Source: Phragmites australis (lineage: Eukaryota > Streptophyta > Magnoliopsida > Poales > Poaceae). Taken from it: a stretch of DNA of 64,000 bases. Below, one piece after another: positions 31,901-44,974 of the stretch. The position numbers were made by a program, and so were the translations under genes. Numbering within the stretch: position 1 is the stretch's first letter; the number at the start of each line of letters is the position of its first letter. The notes beneath the pieces were generated by a model. That model was not told the DNA's origin and did not search any database. It saw only the letters and a program-made list of their open reading frames with translations. The stretch lies in NCBI RefSeq assembly GCF_958298935.1, contig NC_084923.1:23846501-23910500 (forward strand), written 5' to 3'.

Positions 31901-34900
31901 TGTCACAGCCAGTTTTAACGGTTAAAACCAGATGTGGCTTATGTTTGCCCAGGATGTTTAACACACATATGGACGTCACAGGTGAAGTAACAAAAGCAAT
32001 ATATTAAAGAAATAAATGTCGAACTCTTACAACAATTGACATATATTGTCTTCTATGTAGATATTGTAGCGGAACAGAAGCATTGGTGCCCAACAACACC
32101 GCAGGCAACCGATCGAGAGACACGCGCCTAGAATGTCACAACCTTGTCCTGATAGTCTTCAACATCTTCATCGATAACTCCATAGGCAATCGACGGAGAA
32201 TATCTCACTAGAATACATCTTTCACGAGGTCTTCGAATTCTTTTCTAACTGAGTATTTGGTTATAGCAAGTGTGAGCACATGTAGTACTCAGCAAGGTTT
32301 GAAGGAAATATTATGCATATGAATGCTTTGACAAGGTAAGGCTAGTTTGGCTCTTTTGCATAAAACAAAATTTAAGTAAAAATATTTGAAAAGCAGTAGT
32401 AATTAACTATATGACTGTAAACAACCAACCACGTGAAGATTCCATCCATCTTGACTTAACCAACTGACTGCCTCAACCAAGGTTATAACCACCAAGGTTG
32501 AACACCCAACACCTCAACCATGGCTCCCACCGCCAAAGTTGAACTGCTAACCACCTCAACCACGATTTCCACCATCATAACTGACCCACACCTCAACTAT
32601 GGTCCCCACCACCACAGTTGACCATACTGATCAAACCATCAAGTTATAATCATGGTAGGTTTTCTATGACGCTTGTGACTATGAGCACGGTTGGATATTC
32701 AGTTTTAACTCTACAGAGGTTGTACATACCAACAAGTCATGATTTCATCACCTGCAAGCAGGTGACTAAGTCTCCATTTTGCCCGTGTTAGCTAGAGACT
32801 TGCACACATCCAAGGTGATCACTACAAAGCCTTTACAATGCTCGTCTTAGCACATGTCTACCCACTAAGGTTTCACCGCCGCGTGATTCTACCTAAACAA
32901 CGGAAGCCCCCATTTGTGCCTTTCGGATCTGAAGACATCGTCCATTCACCGCTCTTCTGCCTGGTCTACACTATGTTGAGAGTAAGCAAATTACTTGGCT
33001 AGGCCTGACCCATATTAGGCATGTGCTTGTACTGCAAACACAGAAAGGTCATCTCACGAACCGGTCCTTAGATTTGAGCAAGACTACCACTTAACCATCA
33101 CACACTAGCCTCATCATACCACTTGCTGAAATCACTATACCATGTTGCTACAAAAATTATTCTATCATATTTTTATCATTGTTACATAGGACTATTATCA
33201 ATTTTGTAGAGCATAAATCACGATTACCATCCCAAAGTAAGGCTAAGCATCATCTACCCTTTTATAACCCAAAATCATACTAAAGCGATAAGGATGATAA
33301 GGGAAAATCAGGGTAAAGCCTAACTCTTAGGATTTCCAACAAATTATTAGTATGCATGTTTATAAAACAAAATATTTCAAAATTGGGATAAGTATGTTGA
33401 AGAACACAACTTTCCTTCACTCGACTCAGTTGGGTCTTCAGAAAAGTCTTGGTCTTGAAGTCCTTCTAGCTCCTCTGGAACATTAACTACGCAAAAACTA
33501 TCGACAAACAACACAAAGAAAAACACTAAAAATAGCACACCAAACATAATAAAAACACTTTTAAAATACTATGGTTGGATGGGTATGATTTTAGAGAAGA
33601 AATTTAGATTCAAGATCGCCTAAGTCGGAGTTTGGATGAAAGATAACGGCTTTCGGAAGATGGATTAGGCTGAAAAGGAAAGGCTAGTTTACCAGAGTTA
33701 TCTTCCTATAGGAAAAGGTTTATTGTGTAATCATTGTGTTAGAGTTGACAACATTATTGTGCAAGGTTCAAGAGGTATAAGGTACTAGACTTCACTAACT
33801 AGGCTAAAGAGGATGATGTGGTGCTGACTTGGCATGCCATGCAAGCATCATCTTGGATTAAAGAAGAGGTGAGCTCAGGTTGAGTCTAAACCATCCATGA
33901 TGGATCAGATGGCGGAGGTTGCACTTCTGGGTTAAGGATACTGCCGGTGACTCTACATAGCGGCGACAGCTTGGGTTTCGTCAAAGACAGCGATTGGACA
34001 CGTGGCCACTAACATCGATGCTGGGCTTCAATGGTGTTTTAACGAAATGAGGGAAGCATAGCATAGAACGCGAAAACTAACTCAAAGGTATGGTCGGTTT
34101 TGGAAGGGATCATCCGAGGTAGTGGCAAAACAGCAATGACTGATGCTAGGTTTGGTGGTGACTGCGAACAGATGCAACAATGAAGATGCATGCGTTCCCA
34201 GATATTGGCTATGAAATTTGAGAAACCGTTTGAATAGAGATGCTCGGGAACACAATGCTATAGCATGGGTTTAGGTAGATTATCCCCTGAGAGGAAGATC
34301 GATCAACGGAGATGAGATGGGTGACGGCTGCAGCATGCTACAGTTTGCAGCCGCGTTCTGGTCGTGTCGCTGCACAAAAAGTGAAGGGAACATAGGGACA
34401 TGTAGAAGACTCCGTGGGACATGCCGAGACGCAGATGGCACATCCATACGGTTTCTAGATTGATGGGGAACGTGACAACAAACTTGGTGCGCGCATATAA
34501 TGTGTCAAGAAACTGGATAGCGGGCATGTGGACCTTGATCCCGGTGGTTTGGCTGCTCTATTGGATGACCCAATTGGTGAGGGTGTGGGAAACATCATGT
34601 TTCATGCACTGGTGAAAGGGCATGGCAATTTTACTTCTGGTCAGCAGGGAGCGTCAATGCCAATGGGTGATGGTGCGGTTGTCCACGATGGCGATGACCG
34701 TGGAGGCACAGATCGGGCTTTGGCCGAGGTTAGGGCTTAGATAGGGACTTAGTATGATGGTAAAAAAAGGGTAAGGAAGGAGAAGGAGGGGTACTCATCT
34801 TGCTTTGATGACTGGGGAAGGAGGATTCGCGGAGACGACGACGTAGCACATCACGGGCGGCGATGGCGGTGACACAGGTGAACAACGGTGCATGAGCAGG

Positions 34901-35430
34901 GCTGCTGTGGCGGCTAGGGCATGAAGGGATGTAAAGGGGGTAGAGGAGGGCGTGCAACTCCTATTTATAGGGCTAGAACGGCTGGTTGAGGTGGAGTCTA
35001 AGCCGGACACGAATCGGGTTCGAGTTCGAGTCGGTTAGGATTTCCTTTTTCCATCTCTTTATTTCGAGGACGATATCTCCACCGTTCGAACTCCAAATTA
35101 TACGTTTCTAGACTCTAAATTATATTAATCGAAAAGTTCTACAACTTTGGTATTCTTTGGAACTTCTGGAAACTCAATTTTGATTTCTAAAAATATGTTA
35201 CAAGATAAACTATTTGAACTGAGACTTATCCATACAGTACTAATTTCAGGGGTTATAACTCATAGCTCTATTATCCAAAAAGGAACTTCCATAGGTTCAA
35301 CTCAAAGCTCTCGACGAGACTACAACTTTGTTATTGTCAAGATTTGTATTTGATTCCATCTTGAACTTTGAAATTTGATTGGAAGATGAGGCAGTCTAGG
35401 ACTCCACGAATATCCACAAATTTTATGGAT
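31901..35430 (+). mobile_element. Non-coding large LTR element (LARD-like), right end unresolved
   Basis: The left end TGTCACAGCCAGTTTTAACG (31901) is typical of a grass LTR start. The interior contains stereotyped non-coding stretches (for example 'gtactcagcaaggtttgaa' near 32290) but no gag or pol motif. GC-rich frames at 34300-35000 show no family pattern. Part of it is repeated in inverse orientation at 28.4-29.5 kb. The second LTR and target duplication (ggagc expected from 31896-31900) were not found, so the right border, against the DUF1618 pseudogene, is a guess. Confidence 0.5.
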
Positions 35431-36095
35431 CCTTTGTATTGGGCTTTCTAGATGACGTGTGTGCCGGTCAAGAGCTTAGGTGGGTAGGATGGGGTATAAT
35501 GGCACCTAGGTATATTGAGGATTTTAGAAAGAAACTTTTTCCTCGTCACGTCAAGAGCCGTCACCACTCCGATCTTATTACTTCCCATGCTGGTGGCCTT
35601 GATCAACAGGTAAACAACATCACCATCAGTGCTCATGGTGGGGTGGCCATGTGGAGGCATCCCAAGGACAAGGTTGCCTCTTAGGCCTCCTCCTTGTGAC
35701 TGCTGCTCAGCTTCAGCGGCAACTCAGAATCTCTTGGGTTGATGTCAACACGGAGGTGGGCCGATTCAGCAGTGCAGTCAATCTTCCAGCCGTCCCATGA
35801 AGCGACCGGGATCGGCATGCTATATGTGGTGGCCTTTCTTGGCGGAACGATTTCCATCTCGACGTACTTGATAGAGTCCTTGTGTTGGCTGACGGTGATG
35901 TCCCGGAAATAATAGTCTGCGCAGCCATTGAGGAAGCGTTTCCATTTGCCCTTGGCCGGCAATGGCAGCGGCATGTCGCGGAGCTTGGGACTCTCCTCGA
36001 GCACGTCGCAGAGGAGGATACCACGCCAGAGATCGACCCAGCCAACCGTGCCGTTGGCGCCTGCGAGCGTGATCACCTTTGTCGTTAGGTACGTG

Positions 36096-37217
36096 CACTA
36101 TAAAAAAAACTAATTTTCGAGACATATAAAATACTTTTTTATAGATGATTCATTTGAAAAATCGTCTGAACAGTGGATGAGGACCTCCTGCGGTTATAAA
36201 CCATCACAGACGATTTCTCATCTGAACCGCTTCTAGAAATAACCATCTATTAAAAAATTTATAACTTTTTCATATCAAGTCGGATGAGGAAGAACTCTGT
36301 ATAAAAATTGTAACCCTCGACGAGATCTACAACATTGTAGTTGACTTTTTTTTTATTTAAAGTCATTTAAAGGTCCAAATAATCATTTTAATTTTTAAAC
36401 GATTATTTAGACATCTAATGATTTCAAATGGAAAAAAATTTCTACTACAAAGTTGTAAATCTCATCGAGGGCTACAATTTTCATACAAATTTTGTTCTCA
36501 TCCTATTTTGTATGAAAAAGTTATGAATTTTTTAAGATAAGTTGTCACCCATTTCTACAGACGGTTCCTTACATGAACCGCCTGTAATAATTGATGTTTA
36601 TTTTTACAGGCGGTTAATTAGGTGAACCGTCTGTAGAAATAGGTGATAGCTTATCTTAAAAAAATCATAAACTTTTCATATGAAGTCAGATGAGGACAAA
36701 TTTTATATGAAAATTGTAGCCCTCGATGAGACCTACAACTTTGTAGTTAAAAAGTTTTTCATTTGAAGTCATTTAGATGCACAAATAATTATTTAAAATT
36801 TCAGATAGAAGATATCAAAAGAATTACATATGCTAATATAGTCAGTAGTAGTTATATGGTGAGATAGTGAGGAGGGATCGTGCGAGCTAAGAGGTTTTGA
36901 GTTTGAGTGCCAAAAATCGCGTAGTACGCGTATTTCACGCGAAAAAACGCGTGACTTGTGACTTGTGACGACCGCGGGAGGTGCCTAGTCGGTCAAAAAA
37001 AAATTGCTTTTTTTCGGGTCAAAAAATATCGATTCGGGGACCAATTATCACATGCAGTTTTTTAAGTGAACCACCTGTGGTAATAGATTTACACATACGG
37101 TCTCTTTTGCGCATGTGAAAATCGTTCATTTCTACAGGCCTTCGATCATATGCGAATGCGTTAAACGCCTGTGAAAACGAGTTACCACCCATCTCTAGAA
37201 ATAGTTTTTAAGTAGTG
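36096..37217. mobile_element. Non-autonomous CACTA element, 1122 bp
   Basis: The left end CACTATAAAAAAAACTA (36096) and the reverse complement of the right end CACTACTTAAAAACTA (37217) are matching CACTA termini. They are flanked by the 3-bp duplication GTG (36093-36095, 37218-37220). The interior has subterminal repeats like ACAGGCGGTT / GAACCGTCTGT, and three copies of a 130-bp unit, one of them inverted. There is no transposase. Confidence 0.9.
36257..36805. repeat. Three-copy internal repeat of the CACTA element (direct, inverted, direct)
   Basis: The unit contains 'cttttcatatgaagtc.gatgagga' followed by 'aaaattgtagccctcgatgag' and 'ctacaactttgtagtt'. Copies lie at about 36257-36405 (plus), 36408-36530 (minus) and 36663-36805 (plus). 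Adjacent inverted copies could form a hairpin RNA. Confidence 0.75.
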
Positions 37218-37331
37218 GTGGTACATGAGCCTCGGCGCTTGTCTGGGATCGGACACATCCTGTCCCTCAGTGGCTTCTCCACAGACACCAGATGGGAGGT
37301 CCAACTCCCTTGCTCGCCGTCCGGTTTGGAG

Positions 37332-37515
37332 TAGTGTTACCTGGACACGGATACGAGTATGGGAATCTGACTCGGACTCGGATGTCCGATTCAGCAAAGA
37401 AAATTTGGACGCGTGAAATACAACTCGAAATCTGACACGGATGTCGGAATCCGATTTAGATTCGAAGTGTTGGACTTGGCAAATAAATTTGAATATGGGT
37501 GTTCAGGTAACACTG
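37332..37515. mobile_element. hAT-type MITE, 184 bp
   Basis: The left end TAGTGTTACCTGGACAC (37332) and the reverse complement of the right end CAGTGTTACCTGAACAC (37515) form termini of hAT type. They are flanked by 8-bp duplications GTTTGGAG (37324-37331) and GTTTGGAC (37516-37523). It sits in the coding sequence of the DUF1618 gene. Confidence 0.85.
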
Positions 37516-38521
37516 GTTTGGACGGTACAGATGCAATGTGAAGATGGTCTTACTGACAGGCAAAACTGATCTTGAGGGCGGCCACAACGTACTGCTTGTC
37601 GTCAGTATGGCGATCTCGTTGTCTCCCAACTCGTGCCACGAGTTCGGGAGATATCCAGTTTCGGGTGCTGAGGGTGCGCCCTGTAGACGAAGTAGCTAGT
37701 CGTCGTTGTGACAAAAAGATAACGCGCCTATTGGGTCGACGGGGACGCAGAAGAGCATGAGATCGGCATCCGCGGCGATGCCTTTGGGTGCCATGGAGGA
37801 ATCGGCGGGTTCTTGCAGTTGCAGGCCAGGGCAGTGGACGGAGAAGTGGGAGAGGACCGGCGGGCACGCGGTGTAGAAGGTCTCATTGATGGGATGGCCA
37901 GTGTTCGTTCGGGATGTGGCGGTGATGATGTCGTGGCGGGCGACACTGTAGGCACGGAGGTCGAGCAGGATGCAGCTGGGGGCATTCTCGTGGCCTTCGC
38001 ACTCGGGGCTCGCAGAGGATGACCAAGGGACCATGGCGTCCAATCGATCGGCGATCCAGTCGGAGGAGGACACAATCGGGTCTATTAGGGCTAGCCGGCT
38101 AGGGTATGTAGGGCACGGCGGCATGAGCCGAATTTGGGGGTAGGAGCGGTTTAGTTTCGGTACTAATCATATTACATGGAAACATATTGCCATTTGCCAA
38201 TAATCTACAATAGTAACATTTGGTTAACCGTTAACATATGCTGCTAGAAATAAGTAGATGGAAGAATGTAAACTGCGCGATGAACTTTGTGCCAATAACA
38301 GTTCCAGGGATTTTAGGTTTTTGAAACAATTCATATGGTCGAGCCTATGTCAAACACAAGTTTTTTCATGAGAAAAATGAATAAATATGATTAGCCAATG
38401 TTAAGGGTGATTTTAAGGACTCTCTAAGTGGTGGCGCCTGTGATGACAGGGAGCGGGAGGATGCGATTGGGCGGAGGAGGCGGACGACGCAAAGGCTGAA
38501 GGGGATTTGTTCCCTTTTGTG

Positions 38522-39041
38522 TAGAGGTCTAAGTCTCCATCCGATCCACCGGGTCTTCATCCGCCCCGTTCTGGTTGGGGTAAGATGGGGGCGGAGCACC
38601 GGTTAGGACGAGGCAAGACAGGGCGGGTCAAGATCTGTCCCGCCTCATCTTGCTTCGAAGTATATGTTATATGCACATTTAATGAGTTTATTAAAAATTT
38701 ATTATCCTTTTGTAATGAAATTTTTAGTAAACTAATACATATATGTAACTATTGTTATGTTATGTTAGATCTTGTGAATCTTAGATACGGCTTTTTATTA
38801 ATATGTATGTTGTGGTAGCTATTACCTCATAATTAAACTTGATCTAGAGCTTTTAACAATTTTAATCGGGGCGGGCGGGTCGGATCAAAGTCGGGGCTCC
38901 ACAGGATGGGGTGGGGCAAAAAAAAAAAAAATTCACCCGGTTTTGAATCGAGTAGGAGCGGAACAGGGCGGGATGGGAGATATCCGGGTGGAGGCGGGTG
39001 GGGACAAAACCTGCCTCCGTCCTTTTCCATCTAGATCTCTA
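38522..39041. mobile_element. hAT-type MITE, 520 bp
   Basis: Ends TAGAGGTCTAAG (left) and TAGAGATCTAGA (right, reverse complement) are flanked by CTTTTGTG (38514-38521) and CCTTTGTG (39042-39049), an 8-bp target duplication with one mismatch. The interior is G-rich near both ends ('ggggcgggcgggtc') and AT-rich in the middle, with no coding capacity. It lies about 400 bp upstream of the DUF1618 start. Confidence 0.7.
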
Positions 39042-39049
39042 CCTTTGTG

Positions 39050-39575
39050 CACGGGTCACGCGAGAAGGCTGAATGCGTAATCACGTGGAGCAGTCATGGG
39101 TGGCCGAATGCTTGGGGGACGATGAGTTTCTTGATGGCCAGATCAGCCCTAGACGTGAGATCAGACTGCCCTAAGCACGGTTGGCAGTGAGTAGCACTAG
39201 CGGGTGACACGTGTCAGGCACAAAGCTGCGGAGAGAGCCATGCATTTGTAGGCTGGATTTAAATAGAGATATGTGTTTGGATATTCCATTGAAGTAACTT
39301 GGAATCAAAATTGAAAGAGGAGAGACAAAGACACATGTTGCATTGTACTTCTCAAAGGAAATAAAAAAACATGAGGTTTGTTGATGTTTAAAATCATCCA
39401 AAATGCAAGGATGACGAATGATATGTGTAGGAGCTTTAAGCCCCATATATACATTTCAAAGAGCTCCAAAATGTAAGGGAAACAAATATGAAAATTGTTT
39501 GTTGCAAAAAAAAAAAAAGGCTTAAGAAGCTGTGGCCAGACCAAACTAGACTCGAGAGCCCAGTGTGGAAGAGAA
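39050..39575. other. Intergenic, nothing recognised
   Basis: Moderately AT-rich sequence between the hAT MITE and the copia element, with an A-run at 39507-39518. No gene or repeat identified. Likewise 38125-38521, apart from the MITE target site, holds no recognised feature. Confidence 0.4.
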
Positions 39576-40992
39576 TATTAGGAAACCTGGAGTTTCACAA
39601 CCGAATGTGGGCCCGTCTCGATCTCTTAAAAGATTTGATTCTATCTCTCAGGGGTTTTGGCATTATATATACAGGGCAGCACCCCTCATTGTAAACATAT
39701 ATGAATAAAGAATAGACAGCTTTTTTACTACGCTTGTGTCTCCATTTGCAATTATTCTAGAGAGATCACTGAACTACACCCGGTAGCAGCGATTTCTCAA
39801 TACGTTATCAGCAAGAAGCTCTGCCAGAGATCAAGCTAGCAGAACGAATTTGCATGCGACCGATCTGCACTGCATCGACATTGTCGTCAAGCGGGCAGGT
39901 CATGGCCTAGCCTATATGCCCTACGCGGTGCGAATTGTTCGCAAGGATTGAAAGATACGATCTGATCGGTACGTATACTCGTGGCTACTGTTTCTTTGCG
40001 TCTAAATAGATATGAATTGCATCAACAGTAGCAAGGTCGCATGAATAGTAGCGAGTATAGTATGAATACACATGAACAGCAGTGTAGCTAGATCAATCTG
40101 CGAGGTGATAACATCACAGCATGAAGTCGACGGCCTCGCCACACAACTACGGACGGCATGCAGCCGGCAAAAGTACATGGTGGCTCGATGGCCACCACCA
40201 CAAAAAAGAAAAAAACAAGGGCAAACTGCCGCCATGAAGCAGACGACTTTCTCCGCCGTCCCCCGTCACCCGCTCCGGCTGCCTCCACCACAACGCCGCT
40301 GCGCTACTGCCTCACTAGCCTCTGTAGCTCATGCATGAGCACTGCCGCCATGTGCCGCCGCTCACCGTACGAGCCGCTCGAAGCACGAGCACAGCTTGGC
40401 CACCGGGCGACTCAAGGTGTGCGTAGCCGCCATGTGTCGTGCCCCGAGCCGCCCGCATGCGGCTGGGCCGCCGCCGTCGCGTCGCCGCCACTCCCGCACG
40501 AGGGCTGCCCGAAGTAGCCTCACTCGCCGCCGCCGCCGCCCCTCAACTGCCGATTGCTTGAAGTCAGCCGACCGCCCACTAACCTTCGGCCGCCTATAGC
40601 GCGCTGCCTCCTCCCACGCGCCTGCACTCGCCCGGTCGGAAGCCGCCGACGCCTCACACCTAGCGCCGCCCGTATGTAGATGGGCTTCTGGCCTACCGGC
40701 CGACCCGCACGGCGGCGCCTTCTCCGACAGGGTGCCAAAAGAAATGGCGGCTAGGGTTGAAAACCCTAGCCACCCCTCTATTTAGAGGATGCGCGTGAGC
40801 CAGATGGACCGGGCCGGCCCAGATGTAAGACGGCCGGCCCATGGGTGAAAAACCGGGGAAATAAAAGGAAAAAGAAAATAAAGGAAAATAAAAAAATCCA
40901 AAACTTGCACTTAGCCCCCCGGATTTTCCAACATTTAAGCGCAATCCCTGAATTTTGTGTTTAGGCCCCTGGTTGTTCTGAAAATTATCCAG

Positions 40993-41472
40993 AGGCTCTA
41001 ATTTTGCAAATTACAAGAAGTATTCTGAATTGATTGATGTGTTGCAACTCTATGAAGTTCATGACGAAGTCATAAACAAGAACATTTTATCCCAGCCGCA
41101 AGAGAAGAGCAGTGGTCTAGAAGTCAATCACAACTCTTTCAAAGCACGCAAGAACCGCAATATGAAATGGGTGAAGGGAGGAAAGAAAGTGGTGACAGGC
41201 AAAGTCAAGCCTGGTGATGATAATGGTAAGACAAAGAAAAAAGTCAAGCCATATGGTGAGCAGAATCAAACATGCTATAAGTGTGGTATTTAGGACCATT
41301 GGTCATGAATCTGCAAAGCACCAAAGCATGTTGTGAAAACATTCTGGAAGAAGAAGAAAGAGCAACCAGAAACACACCTCACCATTGCAGTGGGTATGGA
41401 AGAGGATAAAACAGTCGAAGTTGAAAGGGATGCATCTCACATAGAAGTTGATGATACTCCCGCAATGACATA
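40993..41472 (+). pseudogene. Copia gag remnant
   Basis: Reads YEVHDEVINKNILSQPQEKS, a Lys-rich stretch, and a zinc-knuckle remnant CYKCGI*DHWS*IC where stops replace two positions. Then KAPKHVV and an acidic tail. Only the C-terminal part of gag is readable. Confidence 0.65.
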
Positions 41473-42708
41473 GCACTTGAAGTGTTCACTACCTTAAAGA
41501 CTGTGTTTTCTAGTGCAGAATTATTCTCCTTGTGGCATGATAGGTTAGGTCACCCTGGTCTTAGAATGATGAGAAATATAATTACTAATTCACAAGGTAA
41601 TAACATAAATGTGAAGAATTTTCCGAACCATGAAGATTTTGTATGTCCTGCATATGCTAGTGGAAAATTAATAATAAGATCGTCTACCTTGAAGTTACAA
41701 GATGAAATCCCTGCATTCTTGGACCGAATCCAGAGGATATTTGTGGTCCTATTCAGCTGCTTTCTGGCCTGTTTCGGTACTTTACAGTATTAATAGACGC
41801 ATCCTCGAAGTGGTCGCATGTATGTCTATTATATACCCGCAACCATGCCTTTGCAAGTTTGATCTCGCATATCATACAAATCAGGAATAATTTTTCAGAT
41901 CATCACGTGAAATCCATCAGAATGAACAACGCTGGTGAGTCTATTTCTAAAGCGTTCGATGATTATTGCACTGGTATGGGAATTAAAGTTGAACATTCTG
42001 TACCATATGTCCACTCAGAATGTACTAGCTGAAGCGCTGATAAAGAGAATATAGTTCATTGCTAGACCTTTATTGTAGTACTATAATTTGCCTGCTCCAT
42101 GTTGGGGATACGCAGTCTTACATACGGCAGCTCTCACTAATTATAGATCATCCTCCTACAACATCCAGTCACCTATGCAACTAATGCAAGGGGCAATTCC
42201 GAAGATTTCCCATTTACGCAAATTTCGATGTATCATTTATGTGCCAATACTGCCGCCACAGCAAACCACTATGGGACCTTTGCGGAAAGTTGGAATATAT
42301 GTCGGTTATGAGACTGCATCCATAATCCGATATTTAGAACCAAAAACTAGAAATTTGCATACGGCCCACTTCGCTGGCTGCATTTTTTATGAAAATAATT
42401 TTTCGTCATTAGGGGGAGGAAATATACCCTTGGATGAAAAATGTCAGGAAATTATATGGCAGGCTGAAGGAATTGCGGCACATGATCCTCGCACTAGTGA
42501 AGCAAATGGTGAAGTACAGAAAATTATCGATTTGCAGAAATTAGCAAACAATCTGCCTGATCATTTTTGTGATTTGAAGAGCGTGACTAAGTCGCATGTG
42601 CCTACACGTAATGCACCGGAGAGGGTGGAAGTACCAAAAGAAGGTACCCCTCATCTAGTCCTAGGAGCTCTGAAAAATAATAAAATGACAAGAAATTTAG
42701 TTTTTTAA
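41473..42708 (+). pseudogene. Copia GAG-pre-integrase and integrase (broken)
   Basis: SLWHDRLGHPGLRMMRNIIT is the GAG-pre-integrase zinc region. The core is split over frames (IDASSRWSHVC; IKSIRMNNAGE with Asn where the catalytic Asp is expected; AFDDYCTGMGIKVEHSVPY). From 42088 it reads CWGYAVLHTAALTNYR, KISHLRKFRCIIYVPI, VGIYVGYETASIIRYLEP. Confidence 0.75.
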
Positions 42709-42738
42709 GTCCCAAATAGCCGGAGACGTCCGACGAAG

Positions 42739-44732
42739 GTGGGAAATGAGAGCTTACCACAGCCAATCGCAAAAGTACCCCAAAGGAAAAAGAAAGGGAG
42801 CCAGTTGAGATCTGGCGATGGTATTGAATCTCAGGAAGTAGGTATACCAGATTTGAATCTTGCCACACAAGAAGGAACCAGCGAAAATATGCCTGCTAAA
42901 ATCGATGCTGGTAAACTAAAGGACCTTGCTCTAATAGTAAGAAATTATGAAGAGCAAGATAAAGAAGCACCTAAAAGTGCAACCCATTATGAAATAGCAA
43001 TAAACTATGTGAATTCAAGGGAATCCTGGAATAGAGCAACCATAATAGTCGACACATACTTCGTAAATAAAATTGCCACAGTCATAGATCATGACCCTGA
43101 GCCTACATTGCTCCCTGAATGTAGAATGAGATCAGATTGGGAAGACTACCAGAAGGCAATAACAGCTGAACTGTTATCCCTGAACAAAAGAGAGGTTTTC
43201 GGACCAGTATGCCGCATACCTCCCCATATTAAACCAGTCACATATAAGTGGTTTTTTAAGAGGAACGAAAGGTATGAAATTGTGAGGTACAAAGCACGAC
43301 TAGTGGCACAAGATTTCACTCAATGATCAGGTGTCGATTATGAAGAAACCTATTCTCCGGTGATGGATGGCATTACATTTAGATATTTAATCTCAATAGC
43401 AGTCAACATGGAGTTGAAAATAAAATTGATGGATGTTGTGACCGCATACCTTTATGGGAGCCTAGATTCGATCATTTATATGAAGGTATCTGAAGGAATA
43501 CCATTGCCAAATCAGGATAGAGGAAATAGACACCTTTATAGCGTACAATTGAAGAAGTCATTGCATGGGTTAAAACAGTCAGGTAGAATGTGGTACAATT
43601 GTTTGAGTAAATTTCTTGGAAAACAAGGCTACACAAATAGCACGGATTATCCCTATGTATTCATAAGAAGGTCCTAGAATGGATTTTGCGTAATATCAGT
43701 ATATGTAGATGATCTGAATATCATCGGTATAAAAGAAGATATAGAAGAAGCAAGTTCCTACTTAAAATCTGAATTTGAAATGAAAGATTTGGGTAGAATC
43801 AATTTTTTCTTAGCCTGCAGCTAGAGCATGTGGCAGATAGAATCTTTGTACATCAATCAAACTACACTCAGAAGGTGTAAGAGCGATTTGGTTTTGAAAC
43901 ATCATTTCCCGCTAAAACCCCCATGGTCGGAAGGTCATTGCAAGCAGATCAAGATCCCTATAGACCTAGGGAAGAGGGAGATGACGTATTGGGACTAGAA
44001 TTCCTATACTTAAGTGCAATATGTGTGCTGATGTATCTGGCTAATTGCACTAGGCCAGACATAGCGTTTGCAGTAAATCTACTTGAATGATATAGTGCAA
44101 AGCCCACTAAAAGAAATTGGAAGGGCTTGAAGGATATTCTGCGCTACTTATAAGGTAGCAAAGATCTAGGCCTGTTCTACAGAAAGAACATACTGGTTGG
44201 GTATGTAGATGATGGGTACCTATCAGACTCGCATATAGCGAAATCACAGACTGGTTATGTTTTCTTATATGGTGAAACTACAATATCCTGAAAATCATCG
44301 AAGCAAAGTCTTATATCTACTTCGACAAACCACTCGGAAATAATAGTTCTATATGAAGTCGCACGGGAATGCGTATAGCTTAGAAAAATGATCAATCATA
44401 TCCAACAGTCATCTGGTTTGAATACTACTAACACCACTACCATTATCTATGAAGATAATGTTGCATGTGTTGTACAAGTGCAATCAAGATATGTGAAAAG
44501 CAACTTAACGAAGCATATCAACCCTAAGTTCTTTTATGCTCATGAATTGCATAAAATAAATGAAGTAAAGGTAATGCATATCAAGTCATGTGTAAATCTT
44601 GTAGATTTATTTACTAAATCTCTCACTGCATCTAGTTTTGAAAGATCTGTTCATAGTATTGAGATGATGAGGTTTACAGAGTTGCACATTTCGGGGGGAG
44701 ATTTTTCACATAATACTGATATTAAGAATTAA
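42739..44732 (+). pseudogene. Copia reverse transcriptase and RNase H (broken)
   Basis: RT: DWEDYQKAITAELLSLNKRE, VTYKWFFKRNE, YKARLVAQDFTQ, a stop, VDYEETYSPVMDGITFRYLI, MDVVTAYLYGSLDSIIYMKV, KKSLHGLKQSGRMWYNCL, and the YVDD site at about 43704. RNase H: TRPDIAFAVNLL, then IIYEDNVACVVQVQ, TKHINPKFFYAHEL, NLVDLFTKSL. The reading ends at 44732, about 240 bp before the right LTR. Confidence 0.8.
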
Positions 44733-44974
44733 ATCTTAGTTGAGAAAATTAAGTACTCAAAGTTAATCATGAAGATTATATAAAGCATTTTGGTGGATTG
44801 TACTCCTTTTCCCTTAGATGAGTTTTCTTGAAGTTTCTCATGTTAAGGTTTTTAACGAGACGATTCGTGGAACCATGTCGCGCGGTATGTACTTTTTTTC
44901 CCAATTTTTTCCATTGAGTTTTTAGTGAGTTTTGATGAGATATATGTATTTCGCGAGAAGTACCTAAGGGGGAG

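Larger units (their letters stand above)
35448..38124 (-). pseudogene. DUF1618 family gene, broken by two transposon insertions
   Basis: Minus strand. The N-terminal part runs from ATG 38124 (DWIADRLDAMVP, SCILLDLRAYSV, TGHPINETFYTACPPVLSHF) through RDRHTDDKQYVVAALKISFA to about 37550. The middle part (37323-37221) reads KPDGEQGSWTSHLVSVEKPL RDRMCPIPDK. The C-terminal part (36095-35681) reads TKVITLAGANGTVGWVDLWR and GILLCDVLEESPKLRDMPLP. Beyond a stop and frameshift, 35660-35448 still matches the family (STDGDVVYLLIKATSMG, VVTALDVTRKK). These grass-expanded proteins have no settled function. A hAT MITE (37332-37515) and a CACTA element (36096-37217) interrupt the exon; removing the CACTA element and one GTG copy restores the reading across that site. 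Additional stops and shifts show the gene is dead. Confidence 0.8.

Noticed and set aside
34300..35010. GC-rich frames in the LARD-like element
   Set aside because: No domain pattern, no start context; typical of the non-coding interior of large LTR elements.
40088..40944. Arg/Pro-rich frames between the copia LTR and gag
   Set aside because: Leader sequence of the element; open only by composition, with no conserved motif.
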